Source: Betaproteobacteria bacterium HGW-Betaproteobacteria-20 (GTDB lineage Bacteria; Pseudomonadota; Gammaproteobacteria; Burkholderiales; Methylophilaceae). Taken from it: a DNA stretch of 11,749 nt. A program made the position numbers and the translations under genes. The notes below the pieces were generated by a model. It made no database searches and was not told where the DNA came from. It worked only from the letters and a program-made list of their open reading frames with translations. Of the stretch, positions 7,632-11,749 are shown piece after piece. Location: the NCBI GenBank assembly GCA_002842195.1, contig PHCL01000010.1, positions 1-11,749 on the forward strand. Direction: 5' to 3'. Numbering within the stretch: position 1 is the stretch's first letter; each line of letters starts with the position of its first letter.

Positions 7632-7690
7632 ACACGCCGCGTGTCCTGCGCTCGCCGAAGGGCGCGCCATTTAATCGGAAGACATCAAGC

Positions 7691-7945
7691 ATGTGGTTTT
7701 TATATCTGCTGGAATGTAACAATGGCGCCTATTACGCAGGCATCACCAACGATTTGGAAGCACGCTTTGCTACCCACATTTCAGGCAAAGGTGCGCGCTA
7801 TACCCGCGCTAATCCCCCGGTAAAAATGATTGCCTCAAAATCATACATAGACCGCTCAAGCGCCAGCATCGCAGAAGCGCAATTAAAAAACTTGCCTAGA
7901 AATAAAAAACTGCAATATTTTGAGGTGGACAATGAGCCAAGCTGA
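7691..7945 (+). CDS. GIY-YIG domain protein (UPF0213/YhbQ-like)
   Basis: This 84-residue single-domain protein matches the UPF0213 group. The GIY half is modified to FLYLLEC (3-9) and the YIG half to YYAGIT (14-19). DLEARFATH (21-29) supplies the catalytic Arg (R25) and a conserved His (H29), SGKGARYTR (31-39) is highly typical of the group, and AEAQLKNL (61-68) carries the metal-binding Glu (E62). The nuclease centre therefore looks complete, although the cellular role of these small proteins is not settled (some are reported to act on DNA). The ATG at 7691 has CGGAAGA upstream. A 59-nt gap separates it from gloA and its end overlaps the next gene by 14 nt, so it is likely part of the same transcript. 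A 60-residue overlapping frame (7641-7823) is a shadow. Confidence 0.88.
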   Translation: MWFLYLLECNNGAYYAGITNDLEARFATHISGKGARYTRANPPVKMIASKSYIDRSSASIAEAQLKNLPRNKKLQYFEVDNEPS

Positions 7946-8186
7946 ATTAAATGCTGCCGAACTTAAAATCGCAGTGCAAGCTGCGCTAGACGGTGACTGG
8001 CACGCCGCGCACAATATTGCACAGGATTACGGCGATGCTAACGCCAATTGGCTACATGCAATTTTGCATAAAATTGAAGGCGATGTGTGGAATAGCAAAT
8101 ATTGGTACGCTAAAACCGCTGGAAAAAAATATGAAGATTTTGCGGATGCTAAAGAGGAGTTGCTGGAATTACTACATCACTTGTAA
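7932..8186 (+). CDS. Small protein of unknown function, Sel1-like helical repeat resemblance
   Basis: This is an 84-residue soluble protein that I do not recognise as a named family, although similar short proteins occur in betaproteobacteria by recollection. It is predicted to be all-helical. The stretch [18 protein letters not shown] (34-51) followed by [19 protein letters not shown] (52-70) resembles one and a half Sel1/TPR-type helical hairpins, the YWYxKxAG part being the typical second helix of a Sel1-like repeat. It is rich in Trp, His and Ala and has no cysteine, signal peptide or membrane segment. The frame can be opened four codons earlier with TTG, but the ATG at 7932 has GAGG (7922-7925) 6 nt upstream and is preferred. 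It overlaps the end of the GIY-YIG gene by 14 nt, which implies coupled translation. A protein-interaction role is only a guess. Confidence 0.8.
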   Translation: MSQAELNAAELKIAVQAALDGDWHAAHNIAQDYGDANANWLHAILHKIEGDVWNSKYWYAKTAGKKYEDFADAKEELLELLHHL

Positions 8187-8248
8187 TCGTCATTACTTGA
8201 CGAGATAAAGCCCGCTGATTCACCCAATTTAGCATACCTTCGGTATTG

Positions 8249-8294
8249 ATGCTCTGAGAGCCTTTATTAGAGCGGCTTCCAGAGCATATTTTTT
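8249..8294 (+). terminator. Rho-independent terminator of the rsmD operon
   Basis: ATGCTCTG (8249-8256) pairs with CAGAGCAT (8280-8287). The stem continues, after one A-C mismatch and one G-U pair, with AGCC (8259-8262) against GGCT (8274-8277). ATTTTTT (8288-8294) follows. There is no T-run on the opposite strand, so it serves the plus-strand operon. It lies in the convergent gap before the end of dnaJ. A short hairpin ATACC-TTC-GGTAT (8234-8246) sits just before it and can extend to share the first bases of the terminator arm. Confidence 0.85.
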
Positions 8295-8348
8295 CTCTCG
8301 TATGTTTTCAGGCTTCACTTTTACCCGGCAAAGCTACGCAAAGAATGG

Positions 8349-9470
8349 CTATTCGAAAAAGTCCTTTACTTTATTCATCCAGGATTTATTACGTGGACTA
8401 TGTTTGCCTGCGTCGGCTTGAGTGCTGGTATCAAATTCACGCAGTAATTCTTTTTGTTTCTCAGTCAGTTTTACCGGCGTTTCGACCACCACATGCACCA
8501 TTAAGTCACCAGTGTCTGATTGGCGTAGCGGTTTAATGCCTTTGCCTTTTAGCCTGAATACACCGCCAGTCTGAGTTTCGGCAGGAATTTTCATTTTTGC
8601 AGAACCGCCCAGGGTCGGCACTTCAATCTCGCCACCGAGTGCGGCAGTGCTGAAACTAATCGGCATTTCACAGTGTAAATTGCCGCCATCACGTTGGAAA
8701 ATTTCATGCTGTTTAAGGTGAACAACTACGTACAAATCACCGGTTGGGCCGCCATTAACGCCAGCTTCGCCTTCGCCGCTCAGGCGGATTCTATCGCCTT
8801 CATCTACCCCGGCAGGGATTTTCACTGAGAGCGTTTTGTTTTGCTTCATGCGGCCAGCGCCATTGCAGGTTGGGCAGGGGTCTTTAACCATTTTGCCGTT
8901 ACCATGGCATTTTGGACAGGTTTGTTGCACTGAGAAAAAGCCTTGCTGCATACGCACCTGGCCGTGACCACCGCAGGTGGTACAAGTAACCGGCTGTGTG
9001 CCGGGGCGTGCGCCTGAGCCTTTGCAGGTTTCACAAGTGCTTTGTACCGGGATGCGGATTTTGGTTTCGGTGCCTTTGGCTGCATCCTCCAGGCTAATTT
9101 CCATGTTGTAACGTAAATCTGCACCACGATACACGTTGCTGCGTTGTCCGCCAGCACGGCCGCCACCAAAAATATCACCAAAAATATCGCCGAATGCGTC
9201 ACCAAAACCTGCACCGCCAAAGCCGCCGGCACCAGCGCCTTGTTCTACACCGGCATGACCATATTGATCATAAGCTGCACGTTTTTGATCGTCACTTAAC
9301 ATTTCATAGGCTTCTTTTGCCTCTTTGAACTGCTCTTCAGCCTTTGGATTGTCAGGGTTGCGATCGGGGTGATACTTCATCGCCAGTTTGCGATAAGACT
9401 TTTTAATTTCTTCTTCAGAAGCGTCTTTGTTCACGCCTAGGACTTCGTAATAATCTTTTTTAGCTGCCAT
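8349..9470 (-). CDS. dnaJ: Chaperone protein DnaJ (Hsp40)
   Basis: DnaJ delivers unfolded clients to DnaK and stimulates its ATPase. All class I parts are present in the 373 residues: a J domain (1-70) with HPD at 34-36, a Gly/Phe-rich linker (about 73-106, with repeated DIFGD), and four CxxCxGxG zinc motifs at C146/C149, C163/C166, C185/C188 and C199/C202. The C-terminal beta domains follow, and the tail ends VKDFFE. The length is normal. The ATG at 9468-9470 opens with the canonical [12 protein letters not shown]. There is no AGGAG; the best Shine-Dalgarno is GGTGA, 7 nt upstream, and it belongs to the end of a repeat copy. The gene follows dnaK by 165 nt of repeat-rich DNA on the same strand, so it is probably expressed by read-through from dnaK. 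Confidence 0.98.
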   Translation of the reverse strand: MAAKKDYYEVLGVNKDASEEEIKKSYRKLAMKYHPDRNPDNPKAEEQFKEAKEAYEMLSDDQKRAAYDQYGHAGVEQGAGAGGFGGAGFGDAFGDIFGDIFGGGRAGGQRSNVYRGADLRYNMEISLEDAAKGTETKIRIPVQSTCETCKGSGARPGTQPVTCTTCGGHGQVRMQQGFFSVQQTCPKCHGNGKMVKDPCPTCNGAGRMKQNKTLSVKIPAGVDEGDRIRLSGEGEAGVNGGPTGDLYVVVHLKQHEIFQRDGGNLHCEMPISFSTAALGGEIEVPTLGGSAKMKIPAETQTGGVFRLKGKGIKPLRQSDTGDLMVHVVVETPVKLTEKQKELLREFDTSTQADAGKHSPRNKSWMNKVKDFFE

Positions 9471-9477
9471 TTTTTAT

Positions 9478-9482
9478 TCACC
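9478..9482 (-). promoter_or_regulatory. Ribosome binding site of dnaJ formed by the end of a repeat copy
   Basis: On the minus strand the leader reads TGTGGTGAATAAAAA before the ATG. GGTGA is complementary to the UCACC of the 16S rRNA 3' end and lies 7 nt from the start codon, and no better match exists. The TGTGGT portion is the terminus of the CACAGAG-type repeat, so any hairpin made by that repeat would hide this site. Confidence 0.55.
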
Positions 9483-9509
9483 ACAGAGGCACAGAGACAC
9501 AGAGAAAAG
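9480..9509 (+). repeat. CACAGAG-type repeat, copy A (dnaJ-proximal)
   Basis: The copy begins ACCACAGAGGC and continues with further RCACAGAG units, so it has an internal period of about 8 bases, and it ends GAGAAAA. It is in the same orientation as copies B and D and inverted relative to copy C. Similar ACCACAGAG sequences are, by recollection, dispersed in many environmental bacterial genomes as palindromic intergenic repeats. Confidence 0.75.
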
Positions 9510-9567
9510 CTTAAATTCAATGTATATCTGTCACAAATTTTAATTTAGTTAGTTGCTGACCGTATAA

Positions 9568-9593
9568 ACCACAAAACACAGAGTACAGAAAAA
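9568..9593 (+). repeat. CACAGAG-type repeat, copy B (degenerate)
   Basis: This shorter, diverged copy reads ACCACAAAACACAGAG and then TACAGAAAAA. It lies 3 nt from the inverted copy C, so B and C together make a tight imperfect hairpin. Confidence 0.65.
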
Positions 9594-9596
9594 TGC

Positions 9597-9624
9597 TTTC
9601 TCTGTGCCTCTGTGTCCTTGTGGT
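9597..9624 (-). repeat. CACAGAG-type repeat, copy C (inverted)
   Basis: Read on the minus strand this copy begins ACCACAAGGACACAGAGG and ends CACAGAGAAA. It begins 11 nt after the dnaK stop codon in the direction of transcription. It is complementary to both copy B (tight hairpin) and copy A (which contains the dnaJ ribosome binding site). Confidence 0.75.
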
Positions 9625-9635
9625 AAAAAGGTTTA

Positions 9636-11561
9636 TTAGTCCTTCTTCACTTCTTCAAACTCGGCGTCTACTACATCACCATCCACTGTTTTTTCGCCTT
9701 CAGTGCTTGGTTGCGCGCTTTGTGTATTGGCTTCTGCTTGTTCCGCCGCATAGACTTTTTCTCCCAGTTTTTGTGAAGCTTCAGTCAGGGCTGTGGTTTT
9801 TGCTTCAATTGCGTCTTTATCATCTGATTGCAATACCTCTTCAGCCTCTTTAAGTGCTGTTTCAATCGCCTCTTTTTCAGCAGCGTCTAATTTGTCGCCA
9901 TGTTCAGCCAGTGATTTTTTCACTGAGTGCACCATGCCGTCTGCGGCATTACGCGCATCTACAAGTTCGCGGTATTTCTTATCTTCATCCGCATATTTAA
10001 TGGCATCTTCTTCCATTTGCTGAATCTCAGCTTCAGATAAACCGCTATTGGCTTTAATGGTAATTTTATTCTCTTTACCAGTTGCTTTATCTTTGGCAGA
10101 AACATGCAAAATACCGTTGGCATCAATATCAAATGTCACTTCAATTTGCGGCATGCCACGTGGTGCTGGTGGAATATCGCTTAAATTAAATTGACCTAAT
10201 GATTTGTTTGCTGCGGCTTTTTCGCGCTCACCTTGCAACACTTGAATCGTCACTGCATTTTGGTTATCGTCAGCAGTTGAGAATGTTTGCGATGCCTTGG
10301 TAGGAATCGTGGTGTTTTTCTTGATGACTTTAGTCATCACGCCGCCTAAAGTTTCGATACCTAAAGACAATGGCGTTACATCAAGTAGCAACACATCTTT
10401 AACATCACCTTTAAGTACACCACCTTGAATCGCCGCGCCAACAGCCACTGCTTCATCAGGGTTTACGTCTTTACGTGGCTCTTTGCCGAAGATTTCTTTC
10501 ACTTTCTCTTGCACTTTTGGCATACGGCTTTGACCGCCGACCAAAATCACGTCAGTAATATCGCCAATTGAAATACCAGCATCTTTAATCGCTACGCGGC
10601 ATGGCGCCATGGTGCGTTCAATTAAATCTTCAACTAATGATTCTAATTTTGCACGCGTGATTTTTACCACCAAGTGTTTCGGGCCTGTGGCATCAGCCGT
10701 AATGTATGGCAAATTCACTTCAGTTTGCGTAGCGCCTGATAACTCGATTTTTGCTTTCTCAGCCGCTTCTTTTAAACGTTGTTTGGCCAGTAAATCATTG
10801 CGTAAATCCAGGCCGCCGTTATCTTTTTTGAACTCATCAGCTAAAAAGTCGATCAAGCGATTATCAAAGTCTTCACCACCCAAGAATGTATCGCCATTAG
10901 TTGAAAGCACTTCAAATTGATGCTCACCATCAATACTGGAAATTTCAATAATAGAAACGTCAAATGTACCGCCACCTAAGTCATATACGGCAATTTTACG
11001 ATCGCCTTCTTGTTTGTCTAAACCAAAGGCTAATGCTGCCGCTGTAGGTTCGTTAATAATACGTTTAACATCCAGGCCAGCAATGCGACCCGCATCTTTA
11101 GTTGCTTGACGCTGACTATCGTTAAAGTAAGCCGGCACGGTAATCACCGCTTCAGTGACTTCTTCGCCTAAATAGTCTTCAGCGGTTTTTTTCATTTTGC
11201 GCAAAACTTCAGCAGAAATTTGCGGTGGCGCCATTTTTGTGCCGCGTACTTCTACCCAGGCATCGCCGTTATCCGCTTTGGTAATGGTGTAAGGCATTAA
11301 GCCGATGTCTTTTTGCACTTCTTTTTCATCAAAACGGCGACCGATTAAACGCTTAACTGCAAACAGCGTATTTTTTGGGTTAGTCACCGCTTGGCGCTTA
11401 GCCGGTGCCCCCGCTAAAATTTCACCATCTTCCTGATAGGCGATGATAGAAGGCGTAGTGCGTGTGCCTTCAGAGTTTTCAATGACGCGCGGTTTGCCGC
11501 CTTCCATGACTGCCACGCAAGAGTTGGTTGTACCTAAATCAATACCAATAATTTTACCCAT
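9636..11561 (-). CDS. dnaK: Chaperone protein DnaK (Hsp70)
   Basis: DnaK binds exposed hydrophobic peptide segments in an ATP-controlled cycle with DnaJ and GrpE. The 641-residue protein is complete and colinear with E. coli DnaK (638). It has the phosphate-1 loop GIDLGTTNS (6-14), catalytic K70, [11 protein letters not shown] (170-180), and DLGGGTFD (194-201) with the autophosphorylation residue T199. The interdomain linker is VLLLD (390-394), followed by the beta-sandwich substrate domain and the helical lid. The tail EFEEVKKD carries the EEV-like end that helps chaperone function in many bacteria. The ATG at 11559-11561 has AAAGGAAA about 7 nt upstream. A sigma-32-type promoter lies about 60 nt upstream, and dnaJ follows downstream. 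grpE, often the gene before dnaK, would lie beyond the right edge and cannot be seen. Confidence 0.99.
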   Translation of the reverse strand: MGKIIGIDLGTTNSCVAVMEGGKPRVIENSEGTRTTPSIIAYQEDGEILAGAPAKRQAVTNPKNTLFAVKRLIGRRFDEKEVQKDIGLMPYTITKADNGDAWVEVRGTKMAPPQISAEVLRKMKKTAEDYLGEEVTEAVITVPAYFNDSQRQATKDAGRIAGLDVKRIINEPTAAALAFGLDKQEGDRKIAVYDLGGGTFDVSIIEISSIDGEHQFEVLSTNGDTFLGGEDFDNRLIDFLADEFKKDNGGLDLRNDLLAKQRLKEAAEKAKIELSGATQTEVNLPYITADATGPKHLVVKITRAKLESLVEDLIERTMAPCRVAIKDAGISIGDITDVILVGGQSRMPKVQEKVKEIFGKEPRKDVNPDEAVAVGAAIQGGVLKGDVKDVLLLDVTPLSLGIETLGGVMTKVIKKNTTIPTKASQTFSTADDNQNAVTIQVLQGEREKAAANKSLGQFNLSDIPPAPRGMPQIEVTFDIDANGILHVSAKDKATGKENKITIKANSGLSEAEIQQMEEDAIKYADEDKKYRELVDARNAADGMVHSVKKSLAEHGDKLDAAEKEAIETALKEAEEVLQSDDKDAIEAKTTALTEASQKLGEKVYAAEQAEANTQSAQPSTEGEKTVDGDVVDAEFEEVKKD

Positions 11562-11616
11562 TTTAAATTTCCTTTATTCGTTTGTATGACTAATTTATTT
11601 ATGCTGCTATGACCAT

Positions 11617-11645
11617 ACTATGCGGCTGGTTTTTAATTTTTCAAG
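11617..11645 (-). promoter_or_regulatory. Sigma-32 (RpoH) heat-shock promoter of dnaK
   Basis: On the minus strand CTTGAAA (11645-11639) matches the heat-shock -35 consensus. After a 13-nt AT-rich spacer, CCGCATAGT (11625-11617) matches CCCCATNT with one change in the first six bases. The predicted start near 11610 gives a leader of about 50 nt. dnaK can therefore be induced on its own even if it is also transcribed from an upstream gene. Confidence 0.78.
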
Positions 11646-11653
11646 TGTTTTTT

Positions 11654-11683
11654 ACCACAGAGACACGGAGGCACAGAGAAAAA
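11654..11683 (+). repeat. CACAGAG-type repeat, copy D, upstream of dnaK
   Basis: It begins ACCACAGAGACACGGAGG and ends CACAGAGAAAAA, in the same orientation as copies A and B. It starts 8 nt upstream of the dnaK promoter's -35 element. Confidence 0.75.
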
Positions 11684-11721
11684 CAAAATCAAAAAACTGA
11701 ATTTTAATTGATTTTCACTCA

Positions 11722-11744
11722 GCTTTTGTGCCTCTTTGGTGAGG
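11722..11744 (-). repeat. CACAGAG-type repeat, copy E, degenerate inverted partner of D
   Basis: On the minus strand it includes CACCAAAGAGGCACAAAAGC, a diverged inverted version of the repeat separated from copy D by an AT-rich middle. D and E form an imperfect palindrome of roughly 90 bp that reaches the right edge, so its full extent is not visible. Confidence 0.5.
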
Positions 11745-11749
11745 TTTTT

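Noticed and set aside
7633..7660. Palindromic ACACGC-C-GCGTGT and the GC-rich stretch between gloA and the GIY-YIG gene as a terminator
   Set aside because: There is no loop of usable size in the palindrome, no T-run follows, and the neighbouring genes appear to be one operon.
9480..9624. CACAGAG repeats considered as a CRISPR array
   Set aside because: Copies are few, unequal, partly inverted, irregularly spaced and palindromic, with no spacer of regular size and no cas gene.

Overview
The window looks like chromosomal core sequence from a betaproteobacterium with moderate GC and AT-rich intergenic DNA. The Methylophilaceae (Methylotenera-like) are my best guess, from overall protein resemblance and gene order; no search was run. 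Twelve complete protein genes and one partial one are supported. No tRNA, rRNA, CRISPR array, transposase, phage gene or obvious pseudogene was seen, and no gene-free stretch exceeds about 250 bp.

Minus-strand block, 1-2682: in transcription order this is a FadL/OmpP1-type outer-membrane channel, a strong intrinsic terminator, a split YeeE/YedE pair of small membrane proteins (sulfur-compound uptake), a 16-bp-stem hairpin, and the start of ftsY, which runs off the left edge.

Plus-strand block, 2935-8186: two exported M16-family proteins come first. One carries the zinc site and the other carries the substrate-binding Arg/Tyr pair, so they look like the two halves of one protease. They are followed by a compact run: rsmD (TTG start), coaD, a YfhL-type ferredoxin, gloA, a GIY-YIG domain protein and an 84-residue protein of unknown function. 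An intrinsic terminator at 8249-8294 closes it.

Minus-strand chaperone block, 8349-11749: dnaK then dnaJ, converging on the plus-strand operon. A sigma-32-like heat-shock promoter (CTTGAAA, 13 nt, CCGCATAGT) sits just upstream of dnaK. Palindromic elements built from ACCACAGAG/RCACAGAG units lie on both sides of dnaK. The end of one copy supplies the apparent ribosome binding site of dnaJ, and inverted copies in the dnaK-dnaJ gap could fold in two mutually exclusive ways.

Most of the window is conventional housekeeping sequence. The parts most worth a second look are the repeat/SD arrangement between dnaK and dnaJ, the split M16 pair, and several hairpins at gene borders. I do not see convincing evidence of a wholly new multi-gene system.
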